Positions 8,201 to 16,622 of a stretch of DNA of 64,000 nt are shown piece by piece. The stretch lies in the NCBI RefSeq assembly GCF_030269325.1, contig NZ_BSTD01000006.1, forward strand, positions 310,001-374,000, given 5' to 3'. This DNA comes from Amycolatopsis sp. NBRC 101858 (GTDB lineage Bacteria; Actinomycetota; Actinomycetes; Mycobacteriales; Pseudonocardiaceae). The translations under genes were made by a program, and so were the position numbers. The notes under the pieces were generated by a model, which searched no databases, was not told the DNA's origin, and saw nothing but the letters and a program-made list of their open reading frames with translations. Every line of letters begins with the position of its first letter. Position 1 is the first letter of the stretch.

Positions 8201-8752
8201 ATGCCAGAAGCGCAGAACGCCGAGGCCGGCCGCCGTGACGCGGTGCTCGAGTCGGCGTTGCTCACCTTCGCCCGCCACGGCTACCGGAAGGCCTCCATGG
8301 AGGAGGTCGCCCGCGCGGCCCGGATCTCGCGACCCGGGCTGTACTTCCTGTTCGAGTCCAAGGAAGCCCTGTTCCGGGCCGCGGTCGGCCGGGCGCTCGA
8401 CGAGGACCTGGCCGCCGCCGGGCGCATTCTCGCCGACGCCGGCCGTCCCCTGCCCGAGCGGCTCCTCGGCGCGTTCGACCGCTGGACCGGCCGCTACCTC
8501 GGACCGCTGAGCCGGGACGTCACCGGCGTCATCGAGCAGCACCCGGACCTGCTGGGCGAGCTCACGAAGACCGCGACGGCGCGCTTCGAGCAGCTGGTCA
8601 CCGACGCGGTGGCCGAGACGGCGGACCGGGAGAAAGCCACGCAAGTCGCCCAGACACTGATCAGCGCCTCGATCGGGGTGAAGCACCAGGTCGAAACGCG
8701 CGAGGCGTACCTCGAGCGCTTCGCCGTCGCGGTCACCTTGCTCGTCGGCTGA
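8201..8752 (+). CDS. TetR/AcrR family transcriptional regulator
   Basis: 183 residues. The N-terminal helix-turn-helix is typical (TFARHGYRKASMEEVARAA then ISRPGLYFLFESKEALF, about 25-62), followed by an all-helical ligand domain with no recognisable specificity. Its leaderless-type -10 box TAGCCT ends six bases before the ATG. It probably represses the divergent SDR gene and itself through the dyad between them. Its stop is one base from the end of the converging LLM gene. Confidence 0.9.
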   Translation: MPEAQNAEAGRRDAVLESALLTFARHGYRKASMEEVARAARISRPGLYFLFESKEALFRAAVGRALDEDLAAAGRILADAGRPLPERLLGAFDRWTGRYLGPLSRDVTGVIEQHPDLLGELTKTATARFEQLVTDAVAETADREKATQVAQTLISASIGVKHQVETREAYLERFAVAVTLLVG

Positions 8753-8753
8753 C

Positions 8754-9704
8754 TCAGCGCGGCGCCAGGCCGCGCACCTGCTCGAACGGATCCCCGCCGG
8801 TCGGCAGCAGCGCGATGATCGGCGTCGTCAGCCCGTTGTCCACATAGGACTGGACCTGCTCGCGGCACGACTCGACGCTGCCGTGGATCACCAGCTCGTC
8901 GACGACCGCGTCCGGGATCACCTGGTTCGCCTTCTGCCGGTCGCCGGCCGCCCACGCCTCGTGCATCGGGGCGAGGGCTTCCCCGCGGCCGAGCCAGTCG
9001 TGGAACGCCGCGTACACCGGGACCGTCAGGTAGCTCGAGATCAGCATCCGGCCCAGGCCCCGGGCCGCTTCCGCGTCCTCGGTCGGGCAGACGAAGATCC
9101 GGGCCGCCAGCTCGACGTCCGGCCCGATCACCGACCGCACCTGGGGCACGTCCGACGCCGCCAGCCAGTTCGTGATCGCGCCGTCGGCCTCCTTCGCGGC
9201 CAGGCGAAGCATGCCCGGGCGCAGGGCCGCCAGCATGATCGACGGCGCCGGGTCGGCCGGGCGCTCCAGCCGGAACTTCGAGACGGCGAACGTGTCGTAC
9301 TTCTCGCTGACCTTCTCCCCCGCCAGCGCGGAACGCAGGAACCGCAGCGTGTCCCGCGAGCGCGCGAACGGCTCCTCGAAGGGAGCCGCGTTCCAGTTCG
9401 AGACGATCACCGGGGACGACGCGCCGATGCCGAGGACGAACCGGCCGGGCGCCAGCTCGGCCACGGTCGCCGCCTGCATCGCCAGCAGGCCGGGCCCGCG
9501 CGTGTACACCGGGACGATCGCCGTGCCCAGCCGCAGCTGCGGCGCCCACTGCGAGGCCAGGACCAACGGCGTGAACGCGTCCGTGCCCGCGGTCTCGGCG
9601 GTCCACGCGTCGGTGTAGCCCAGGTCCGGCAGCTGCTCGACCAGCTCGCGGTGCGCCGTCAGCGGCACCCCCGTCAGCGGGATCGTGAGGCCCCAGCGGC
9701 TCAT
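8754..9704 (-). CDS. LLM-class F420-dependent oxidoreductase
   Basis: 316-residue TIM-barrel luciferase-like enzyme, most like actinobacterial coenzyme F420-dependent oxidoreductases. Diagnostic stretches are LGYTDAWTAETAGTDAF at the N-terminus, RLGTAIVPVYTRGPGLLA, and ELAPGRFVLGIGASSPVIVS. The ATG follows a strong AAGGAG site and overlaps the stop of the upstream peptidase gene (ATGA), so it is translated from the same leftward message. Substrate unknown; F420 rather than FMN is a family-level inference. Confidence 0.87.
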   Translation of the reverse strand: MSRWGLTIPLTGVPLTAHRELVEQLPDLGYTDAWTAETAGTDAFTPLVLASQWAPQLRLGTAIVPVYTRGPGLLAMQAATVAELAPGRFVLGIGASSPVIVSNWNAAPFEEPFARSRDTLRFLRSALAGEKVSEKYDTFAVSKFRLERPADPAPSIMLAALRPGMLRLAAKEADGAITNWLAASDVPQVRSVIGPDVELAARIFVCPTEDAEAARGLGRMLISSYLTVPVYAAFHDWLGRGEALAPMHEAWAAGDRQKANQVIPDAVVDELVIHGSVESCREQVQSYVDNGLTTPIIALLPTGGDPFEQVRGLAPR

Positions 9705-11800
9705 GAATTCTCCTTGTCCACGGCGGAAAGCTCGCGCAGCAGCCAGTCGACCTGCGTGCGCATCAGGTTCTCCGCGACCTCTTCGGCCTGCGGCGTCATG
9801 TGGGTGGCGCCCGCCAGCGGCAGGAAGACGTGCGACCGCCCCTTCGCCAGCAGCGCCGACGACAGCCGCAGCGAGTGCGCGACGAACACGTTGTCGTCGG
9901 CCAGCCCGTGCACGATCAGCAGCGCCCGGCTCAGCTCCGCCGCGCTCTCGATCAGCGAGTTGTGCGCGTAGCTCTCCGGCTCGTCCTGGGGCTTGCCCAG
10001 GTACCGCTCGGTGTAGTGCGTGTCGTACAGCGACCAGTCGGTGACCGGCGCACCCGCGACCGCCGCGTGGAAGACGTCCGGGCGCCGCAGCACCGCCAGC
10101 GCGGACAGGTACCCGCCGTAAGACCAGCCGCGGATCGCGACGCGCTCGACGTCCAGCTCGGGGAACTGCGCCGCGGCCGCCTGGACCGCGTCGACCTGGT
10201 CCTGCAGGGTGACGTCGGCGAGGCGGCCGTGGATCTCGCGCTCCCACACCGCGCCGCGGCCCGGCGTGCCGCGGCCGTCCGCGACGAGCACCGCGAAGCC
10301 CTGGTCGGCGAGCCACTGCGACGTCAGGAACGCGTTGCGGCTCTGCAGCACGCGCTGGGCGTGCGGGCCGCCGTACGGGTCGAGCAGCACCGGCAGCTTG
10401 CCTTCGCTCGGCTCGTAGCCGCGCGGCAGGAGCAGCGCCGCGCGCAGGCCGCGCTCCCCCAGCGTCAGCCAGGTCAGGTTGGGCACGATGTCCGGGTCCA
10501 CAGTGGACGATTCGATCGACGCCACCGCAGCGCCGTCCCGCAGCACCGAGACGCGCGGCCCGCTGTGGTCCAGGCTCCACGACGAAAGGACGGTGACCGC
10601 GGCGGACCCGGCGCCGACGTGCACGCCGTCCACAGTGGACAGCCGGCGGACCGACGAGCCTTCGGTGCGGAACACGTGGATCTGCGTGGAGTCGGCTTCG
10701 GACGCGCTGAAGAGGATCTCGTCGCCGACGTCGAGCACGGCCCGCAGCTGCAGCCCGGCCGGGGTGACGGCCTCGCCGCCGACGAAGAGCCGGTGGTCGC
10801 CGTCGACCATGCCCTCGACGACGAGCCGCCCGTCGGGCGTCCAGGCCGGGACGCCGCCGACGATGTCGATCCAGTGCTGGTCCGACGCCGTGTGGAGCAC
10901 CGACGTCGAGCCGTCGGTGACGTCGAGGGTGAGGACGTCCATCCGCTTCTGGTCGCGCGGCTCGACGGCCAGCAGCGGCGCGCCGCCGGCCGACCAGTGC
11001 ACCGACGCCAGGTACTCCCACTCGCCCGGGGCGACGTCCACGCGGGAGCCGTCCAGCCCGAGCACGGCCAGGGACACGAGCGCGTTCGTGGTGCCCGCGG
11101 CCGGGTACGCGACGACGTTGGCGGGGTTCTGCGGGTTGGCCGGGTCGGCGATGGTCCAGCGCGGCACCGGGCCGCGGTCGGAGCGCTCGGCCAAGAGGCT
11201 GCGGCCGTCCGGGGACCACCAGTAGCCGCGGGTGCGGTCCATTTCCTCGGCCGCGATGAACTCGGCGAGGCCCCAGGCGATGTCCTCGCCCTCCTCCTCG
11301 ACGAGCACGCGGTCGTCGCCGGTGGCCAGCTCCAGCACGTGCAGCCGCCGGTTCTGCACGTACGCGACGTGCGTGCCGGCCGGGTTCGGGCGCGGGTCGA
11401 TCACCGAGCCGTCGACGCGCAGCGTCACCTCACCCGAAGCGAGGTCCAGCGTGTAGAGCTTGCCCGAGAGCGAGAACGCGGCGACGGTGAAGCCGGCGTC
11501 GACGCTGTAGTGGACGACGCCGCCGCCGGTCTCGCGAGCGCGTTCGCGGCGCGCCCGCTCCTCGGCCGGCAGCTCTTCTTCGCCGGGCAGCAGGTCGACG
11601 GCGTCGACGAGCTTCGTCTCGGCGCCGGTGGCCAGGTCGGCCGACCAGAGGCTGTGCCGGGGGTCGGTGCCCGACTCCGCGCGCAGGAACAGCACGCGCG
11701 AGGCGTCCGGGGCGACCCGGAACTCCTTGGGCGCGCCGAGGGTGAAGCGCTGGGTCCGGGCCTGCTTGCGGAGGAACGGGAGGTCGTCGACATCGGTCAC
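9701..11800 (-). CDS. S9 family prolyl oligopeptidase / DPP-IV-like peptidase
   Basis: 699-residue cytosolic serine peptidase. The N-terminal two thirds is a beta-propeller of the DPP-IV N-terminal type, the rest an alpha/beta hydrolase. The triad is visible: Ser in GWSYGGYLS, Asp in GLADDNVF and His in THMTPQ near the C-terminus. Typical substrates are short proline-containing peptides. No signal peptide. GTG start. It lies 20 bases downstream of the polyphosphate kinase gene and overlaps the LLM gene that follows, in the middle of a five-gene leftward run. Confidence 0.9.
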   Translation of the reverse strand: MTDVDDLPFLRKQARTQRFTLGAPKEFRVAPDASRVLFLRAESGTDPRHSLWSADLATGAETKLVDAVDLLPGEEELPAEERARRERARETGGGVVHYSVDAGFTVAAFSLSGKLYTLDLASGEVTLRVDGSVIDPRPNPAGTHVAYVQNRRLHVLELATGDDRVLVEEEGEDIAWGLAEFIAAEEMDRTRGYWWSPDGRSLLAERSDRGPVPRWTIADPANPQNPANVVAYPAAGTTNALVSLAVLGLDGSRVDVAPGEWEYLASVHWSAGGAPLLAVEPRDQKRMDVLTLDVTDGSTSVLHTASDQHWIDIVGGVPAWTPDGRLVVEGMVDGDHRLFVGGEAVTPAGLQLRAVLDVGDEILFSASEADSTQIHVFRTEGSSVRRLSTVDGVHVGAGSAAVTVLSSWSLDHSGPRVSVLRDGAAVASIESSTVDPDIVPNLTWLTLGERGLRAALLLPRGYEPSEGKLPVLLDPYGGPHAQRVLQSRNAFLTSQWLADQGFAVLVADGRGTPGRGAVWEREIHGRLADVTLQDQVDAVQAAAAQFPELDVERVAIRGWSYGGYLSALAVLRRPDVFHAAVAGAPVTDWSLYDTHYTERYLGKPQDEPESYAHNSLIESAAELSRALLIVHGLADDNVFVAHSLRLSSALLAKGRSHVFLPLAGATHMTPQAEEVAENLMRTQVDWLLRELSAVDKENS

Positions 11801-11820
11801 GCCCGCACTCTTTCAGACGA

Positions 11821-12672
11821 TCACGACGGGACGCCAACACCCTTCAGCTTGGCCAGCTCCTCGGCGACGTCGAAGCCCGGTTCGGGGAACTCCGGCTTCA
11901 GCTCCGCGAGGGTTTCGATGAGCAGCTCGGCGACGGCCCAGTTCCGGTACCACTTGTGGTCGGCGGGCACGACGTGCCAGGGCGCGTGCTCGGTCGACGT
12001 CTTCTTGAAGATGTCGGCGTACGCCTCCTGGTAGGCCGGCCAGTGCGAGCGGGCCTCGAGGTCGCCCGGGTTGTACTTCCAGTGCTTCTCGGGTGTCTCC
12101 AGCCGGGCCTTCAGCCGCTTGAGCTGCTCTTCCGGCGAGATGTGCAGGAACACCTTGACGACGGTCGTGCCCGCGTCGGCCAGCTCCTTCTCGAACGCGT
12201 TGATCTCGGTGTAGCGGCGGCGGCGCTCGGCCGCGGTCAGCAGCCCGGTCACGCGCGGGACCAGGATGTCCTCGTAGTGCGAGCGGTCGAACACGCCGAT
12301 CTGGCCGGCCACCGGCAGCTGCTTGCGGATCCGCCAGAGGTACGGGTGCCGGCGCTCGGCCGCGGTGGGCGCCTTGAACCCGGCGTAGCGGACGCCCATC
12401 GGGTTGACCAGGCCGAGCACGTGCGAGACCGTGCCGCCCTTGCCGGAGGTGTCCATGCCCTGCAGCACCAGCAGGACACTGCGCCGGCCGCCGCCGACGC
12501 CCTCGGCGTAGAGGGCTTCCTGCAGCGCGGACAGCCGCGAGGCGGCGTCGTCGAGCTTGGCGACGGCCTTCGGCTTCTTGCCGGGCCCCACCGGGGTCGA
12601 GCCCGGGTCCGGCAGCTCCGCGCCGACGCGCAGCGCGTCCCGGACCCGGCTTCCTGTGTCCTTCTTGGCCAT
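11821..12672 (-). CDS. ppk2: Polyphosphate kinase 2 family protein
   Basis: 283-residue PPK2 enzyme that moves phosphate between polyphosphate and nucleotides. Walker A is GMDTSGKGG (near 90), the Walker B region GVFDRSHYEDILVPRV, and the C-terminal lid WKYNPGDLEAR. The length fits a single-domain PPK2. Whether it prefers AMP, ADP or other acceptors cannot be decided here. The ATG start is 17 bases downstream of the SRPBCC stop in the same leftward run. Confidence 0.92.
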   Translation of the reverse strand: MAKKDTGSRVRDALRVGAELPDPGSTPVGPGKKPKAVAKLDDAASRLSALQEALYAEGVGGGRRSVLLVLQGMDTSGKGGTVSHVLGLVNPMGVRYAGFKAPTAAERRHPYLWRIRKQLPVAGQIGVFDRSHYEDILVPRVTGLLTAAERRRRYTEINAFEKELADAGTTVVKVFLHISPEEQLKRLKARLETPEKHWKYNPGDLEARSHWPAYQEAYADIFKKTSTEHAPWHVVPADHKWYRNWAVAELLIETLAELKPEFPEPGFDVAEELAKLKGVGVPS

Positions 12673-12689
12673 CCCGCGAAACTACCTGC

Positions 12690-13157
12690 TCACGCGGCGG
12701 CTTTCTCGGCGAAGAGTTTCAGCAGTGTGCCGTGTCCGCCGTCGCTCGAGACGCCGTCGCGGACCTTCTGCGCGGTTTCGCCGTGCCGCTCGAAGTTCCG
12801 GTGTTCCAGCTCGACGCGCGTGCTGCGCGGCCCCTCCTCGACGAATCTGACCTCGATCTCGCTGGCGTGAGCGGGGTCGGGGTCCACCTTCCAGTCACCG
12901 TCGATCCGCCACGACAGGACCACCCGGCCGGGTGGCTCCCAGACGAGCACCTCGCCCCACTGGCACTCGGCGCCGTCGACGGTCCGCTCGTACCAGCGGC
13001 CACCCGGCTTCGGCTCGATGACGGCTTCGGCCAGGTCGGCCTCGCCGAGGTGGTGCTCGCGCGGCCACCAGCTGTCGAAGGCCTCGGTGTAGGTCTTGAA
13101 CGCGTGCTCGCGCGAGCAGGCGACGGTGATCGTCTTGCGGATCGGTTCGAGCGTCAT
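12690..13157 (-). CDS. SRPBCC/AHSA1-like domain protein
   Basis: 155-residue START-like fold protein of the AHSA1 group. It begins RKTITVACSREHAFKTYT and has the family's WWPREHHLG and GRWYERTVDGAECQWGEVL stretches. Its ATG overlaps the stop of the upstream ArsR gene. This ArsR+SRPBCC pair is a very common conserved coupling in bacteria, in which the SRPBCC member probably binds a small hydrophobic ligand. No ligand can be read from the sequence. Confidence 0.87.
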   Translation of the reverse strand: MTLEPIRKTITVACSREHAFKTYTEAFDSWWPREHHLGEADLAEAVIEPKPGGRWYERTVDGAECQWGEVLVWEPPGRVVLSWRIDGDWKVDPDPAHASEIEVRFVEEGPRSTRVELEHRNFERHGETAQKVRDGVSSDGGHGTLLKLFAEKAAA

Positions 13158-13474
13158 GACTGCTCCTCTTCCGTTGCTTCCGCCAGGGCGGCGAAGGACT
13201 TCAGCGCGTCCGACCACATCCGGTCGAGGTAGGCGCGCACCGCGGCGATGCCGTCGGGCTCGAGGCGGTACAGCCGCTTCGTGCCCTCGGCCCGGTCCGC
13301 GACCAGGCCGGCCTCCTTGAGCACCTTGAGGTGCTGGGAGACGGCCGGGCGGCTGATCGGCAGGTCCGCGGCCAGCTCGCCGACCGCGCGGGGCCCGGTC
13401 CGGAGCGCTTCGACGATCGCGCGCCGCGACGGGTCGGCCAGCGCGGCCAGCTGGTCGCTTCCGTAAGTCGCCAC
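13154..13474 (-). CDS. ArsR-type winged-helix regulator
   Basis: 106 residues, a minimal winged helix (ALADPSRRAIVEAL, then ISRPAVSQHLKVLKEAGLV, RLYRLEPDGI). It has no cysteine pair for metal sensing, so it belongs to the non-metal ArsR group that partners SRPBCC genes. GTG 13474 is supported by TAGCTT on this strand (13487-13482) seven bases upstream, a leaderless arrangement. That box lies inside the GTAAG dyad, so autorepression is likely. It is first gene of the leftward run. Confidence 0.88.
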   Translation of the reverse strand: MATYGSDQLAALADPSRRAIVEALRTGPRAVGELAADLPISRPAVSQHLKVLKEAGLVADRAEGTKRLYRLEPDGIAAVRAYLDRMWSDALKSFAALAEATEEEQS

Positions 13475-13495
13475 GAACCGTAAGCTACGACTTAC
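13463..13495. promoter_or_regulatory. ArsR autoregulatory operator overlapping its -10 box
   Basis: GTAAGTCG (13463-13470) and CGACTTAC (13488-13495) are perfect inverted repeats. An internal GTAAG (13480-13484) also pairs with CTTAC (13491-13495) over six bases. The set straddles the start codon (13474) and the TAGCTT -10 box (13487-13482), where a bound repressor would block transcription. Confidence 0.55.
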
Positions 13496-13545
13496 CGATG
13501 AGTCCGTCAACGGCCACGCACCGTTTCGGGGGTCGCCGTCGGGTA

Positions 13546-13612
13546 TTGCGCAACGAACAACGGGTGAAAGCAATGATTCCCGGCTGAACTCTGCGTGTTC
13601 TGCCTCTAACCT
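13546..13612 (+). promoter_or_regulatory. rocD promoter region with TTGCGCAA palindrome
   Basis: TTGCGCAA (13546-13553) is an 8-base palindrome of the sort bound by Lrp/AsnC proteins. CTGAAC (13584-13589) and TAACCT (13607-13612), 17 bases apart, form a promoter whose start would fall at the rocD ATG (13619). No Shine-Dalgarno sequence is present, which agrees with a leaderless message. Lrp control is inference. Confidence 0.4.
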
Positions 13613-13618
13613 GAACGT

Positions 13619-14851
13619 ATGACGACGTTCGCCGGCCGGGAGACCGCCGCCCCCACCGCCGCGAGCTTCATCGAGCTCGACGAGCAATGGAGCACGCACA
13701 ACTACCACCCGCTGCCCGTCGTGATCGCCGAAGCCGCCGGCGCTTCGGTCACCGACGTCGAAGGCCGGTCCTACCTCGACTTCCTTTCCGGGTACTCGGC
13801 GCTGAACTTCGGCCACCGCCACCCGGACCTGGTCGCCGCCGCGGTCGAGCAGCTCGGCCGCGTCACGCTGACGTCGCGGGCGTTCCACCACGACCAGCTG
13901 GGCCTGTTCTGCCGCGAGCTGGCCGAGCTGACCGGCACCGAGCTGGTGCTGCCGATGAACTCGGGTGCCGAGGCCGTCGAGTCCGCCGTCAAGATCGCCC
14001 GCAAGTGGGCGCACCGCGTCAAGGGCGTGCCGGACGGCACCGCCGAAATCATCGTCGCCGGCTCCAACTTCCACGGCCGGACGACCACGATCGTGTCGTT
14101 CTCGACCGACGAGACCGCGCGTGCGGACTTCGGCCCGTTCACGCCGGGCTTCGTCACGGTGAAGTACGGCGACGCGGCCGCGCTGCGCGACGCGATCACC
14201 CCGCGCACGGCCGCGGTGCTGCTGGAGCCGGTGCAGGGCGAGGCCGGGGTCATCGTGCCGCCGGAGGGCTACTTCGCCGAGGTGCGTTCGGCGTGCGACG
14301 AGCACGGCGTGCTGCTGATCGCCGACGAGATCCAGTCCGGGCTGGCCCGCACGGGCACGGTGCTGGCGCTGGACCACGAAGGCGTCCGCGCGGACGTGTA
14401 CACGCTGGGCAAGGCCCTCGGCGGCGGCATCCTGCCGGTGTCGGCGGTGGTCGGCCGCCGCGACGTGCTCGGTGTGCTGAAGCCGGGCGAGCACGGCTCG
14501 ACCTTCGGCGGCAACCCCCTCGCGTGCGCGGTCGGCCGCGCGGTGGTGCGCCTGCTCAAGACGGGCGAGTTCCAGCAGCGGTCCACGGAGCTGGGCGCCC
14601 ACCTGCAGACGCGGCTGAGCGCGCTGATCGGGTCGGGGCTGTCCGAGGTCCGCGGCCGCGGACTGTGGGCGGGCATCGACATCGCCCCGGGCGGGCCGTC
14701 GGGCCGCGAGGCATCGGAGGCACTGGCGGCGCGCGGCGTGCTGTGCAAGGAGACGCACGAGCGCACGCTGCGGGTGGCACCGCCGCTGGTGATCACCCGC
14801 GAGGAGCTGGACCGCGGCATCGACGCGATCGCCGAGGTCATCCGCCCCTGA
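13619..14851 (+). CDS. rocD: Ornithine aminotransferase
   Basis: 410-residue PLP enzyme converting ornithine and 2-oxoglutarate to glutamate semialdehyde and glutamate, linking arginine breakdown to the proline/P5C pathway encoded near 27-29.6 kb. Class-III aminotransferase features: NSGAEAVESAVKIARKW, the cofactor Asp in LLIADEIQSGLARTG, and the PLP lysine in YTLGKALGGGILPVSAV. The start motif WSTHNYHPLPVVI is typical of RocD. A 15-bp perfect hairpin follows the stop. It is monocistronic. Confidence 0.93.
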   Translation: MTTFAGRETAAPTAASFIELDEQWSTHNYHPLPVVIAEAAGASVTDVEGRSYLDFLSGYSALNFGHRHPDLVAAAVEQLGRVTLTSRAFHHDQLGLFCRELAELTGTELVLPMNSGAEAVESAVKIARKWAHRVKGVPDGTAEIIVAGSNFHGRTTTIVSFSTDETARADFGPFTPGFVTVKYGDAAALRDAITPRTAAVLLEPVQGEAGVIVPPEGYFAEVRSACDEHGVLLIADEIQSGLARTGTVLALDHEGVRADVYTLGKALGGGILPVSAVVGRRDVLGVLKPGEHGSTFGGNPLACAVGRAVVRLLKTGEFQQRSTELGAHLQTRLSALIGSGLSEVRGRGLWAGIDIAPGGPSGREASEALAARGVLCKETHERTLRVAPPLVITREELDRGIDAIAEVIRP

Positions 14852-14855
14852 ACCA

Positions 14856-14897
14856 CCGGATGCCGCCGGGTGAGCCTCCCGCCCCGGCGGCATCCGG
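14856..14897 (+). terminator. Perfect 15-bp hairpin after rocD
   Basis: The arms 14856-14870 and 14883-14897 are perfectly complementary over 15 bases around a 12-base loop, starting five bases after the rocD stop. A U-less intrinsic-type terminator. Confidence 0.8.
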
Positions 14898-14925
14898 AGC
14901 ACACCACGGTCTGGTACGCGCCGAG

Positions 14926-15112
14926 CGCGGCTTGCCGGCTCCACCCAGCGGTCCGGCAGCGGTCCGAGACGCGGCCTGCCGGCTCCACATGGCGGTCCGG
15001 CAGCGATCAGAGCGCGGCCGATACGCGGCTTGCCTGGCCCACCCCGGCAGCGCACCACCGGCGATCCCAGCCCAGCCGGCACGCGGCTTGCCCAGCCCGC
15101 CGGCGGCGCACC
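14926..15112. repeat. Degenerate tandem repeat in a 412-bp gene-free gap
   Basis: The gap 14852-15263 has no credible gene. After the rocD terminator, the word CGCGGCTTGCC (or one-base variants) recurs at 14926, 14970, 15024 and 15082. The first two units are 44 bases long and about 80 percent identical; later units are longer and more diverged. Units contain CGGTCCGGCAGCG. They are too degenerate and irregular for a CRISPR. The rest of the gap, 15113-15263, shows nothing specific beyond the upstream region of the DUF2252 gene. Confidence 0.6.
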
Positions 15113-15263
15113 GCGACCGCCGCCAACGGTCCGAAGCGTGGATTCCACGCCAACCTCGCGCCCGGGTGACGAGCGTGCCCACCCTCGCCGCCGAGGTCGG
15201 CCCACCCGAGTGATCTCCCCCGGCCCCGGGAGCAGATCGTCCCGTTCGGACGTTGTGCCCGGT

Positions 15264-16622
15264 ATGGGATCAGGGGAATGGGTGGAACGGCCGCTGGTCG
15301 GCGCCGACAGCGTGACGCCGGCCGAGCTGTACGACCAGGGGAAGCGGCTCCGGGACAAGACTCCCGCCGCCGCGCACGACCACGAGGCCGCTGCCGAAGA
15401 CCGGCCGACGCCGCTCCAGTACTTCGAAGCCAGCAACCGAGGACGTCTCCCGGAACTCGTCGAGCTGCGCCGGGAACGCATGCTCGCCTCCCCCTTCACC
15501 TTCTTCCGCGGCGCCGCCGGGCTGATGGGCGCCGATCTCGCCGGCACGCCGGACTCCAGTCTCACCGCGCAGCTCTGCGGCGACGCCCACGCCGCCAACT
15601 TCGGGCTCTACGGCACGCCCGAAGGCAAGATCGTGATGGACATCAACGACTTCGACGAGACCGTCCCGGGCCCGTGGGAGTGGGACCTCAAGCGGCTCGC
15701 GGCCAGTCTCGTGCTCGCCGGCCGCGAGGGCGGCATCGGCGAGTCCGGCTGCCGCGAAGCCGCCGAAGACGCCGTGAAGTCCTACCGGCGCACCATCCGC
15801 GCGCTCGCCGACCTGCCGTTCCTGCGCAGCTGGAACGCCCTGCCGGACTCCTCGGTGCTGTCCAAGGCCCGCGCGGACGAGCTGATCGACGACTTCGCCG
15901 ACGCCGCCGAGAAGGCCCGCAAGAACGACAGCGCGAAGGTCGCCGCGAAGTGGACCGAGCACGTCGACGACCACGAGACCGGCCTGGCGCGCCACCGGTT
16001 CGTCGAGGACCCGCCGGTGCTGACACACGTCGACGAGCGGACCGCCGAGGCCGTCGCCGCCGGCCTGGTGTCCTATGTGGACACCCTGCGCGAGTCGCGG
16101 CGGACGCTGATCGCGCGGTACCGGATCGCCGACGTCGCCTTCCGCGTGGTCGGCACGGGCAGCGTGGGCTTGCGCAGCTACGTCGCCCTGCTGCACGGCA
16201 ACGACGACGAAGACCTGGTGCTGCAGGTGAAACAGGCCCAGAAGCCCGCGCTCGCGCCGTACCTCGACCTGCCGGAAGCCGACCACGAAGGCCGCCGGAT
16301 CGTCGACGGCGCCCGGCTCGTCCAGGCCGAGACCGACGTCCTGCTCGGCTGGACCACGATCGACGGCGTCCCGTACATCGTCCGCCAGTTCCGCAACCTC
16401 AAGGGCGACATCGACCCGGCAGAGCTGGAGAAGGACCACCTCGACGACTACGGCCGCCTGGCCGGCGCCCTGCTCGCCCGCGCCCACACCCGCTCACTGC
16501 ACCCGAAGCTCCTGGCGGGCTACTTCGCCGACGACTCCGAGTTGGACGAAGCGATGGGCGCGTACGCGGTCCGGTACGCCGACCGGACCGAGGCCGACCA
16601 CGCCGCCTTCTCGGCCACCTAA
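15264..16622 (+). CDS. DUF2252 family protein
   Basis: 452 residues of the actinobacterial DUF2252 family. Conserved blocks are PFTFFRGAAGLMGADLA, QLCGDAHAANFGLYGTPEG and DINDFDETVPGPWEWDLKRL. HGD..HxxN and DFD-like motifs of this kind are reminiscent of aminoglycoside-phosphotransferase/kinase-like folds, so a phosphotransferase role is possible but not established. ATG 15264 is taken; GTG 15255 is equally open. The stop overlaps the converging oxidase gene. Confidence 0.85.
   Translation: MGSGEWVERPLVGADSVTPAELYDQGKRLRDKTPAAAHDHEAAAEDRPTPLQYFEASNRGRLPELVELRRERMLASPFTFFRGAAGLMGADLAGTPDSSLTAQLCGDAHAANFGLYGTPEGKIVMDINDFDETVPGPWEWDLKRLAASLVLAGREGGIGESGCREAAEDAVKSYRRTIRALADLPFLRSWNALPDSSVLSKARADELIDDFADAAEKARKNDSAKVAAKWTEHVDDHETGLARHRFVEDPPVLTHVDERTAEAVAAGLVSYVDTLRESRRTLIARYRIADVAFRVVGTGSVGLRSYVALLHGNDDEDLVLQVKQAQKPALAPYLDLPEADHEGRRIVDGARLVQAETDVLLGWTTIDGVPYIVRQFRNLKGDIDPAELEKDHLDDYGRLAGALLARAHTRSLHPKLLAGYFADDSELDEAMGAYAVRYADRTEADHAAFSAT

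Noticed and set aside
14926..15112. CRISPR array
   Set aside because: Repeat units are degenerate, irregular in period and share sequence with their would-be spacers; no cas genes.
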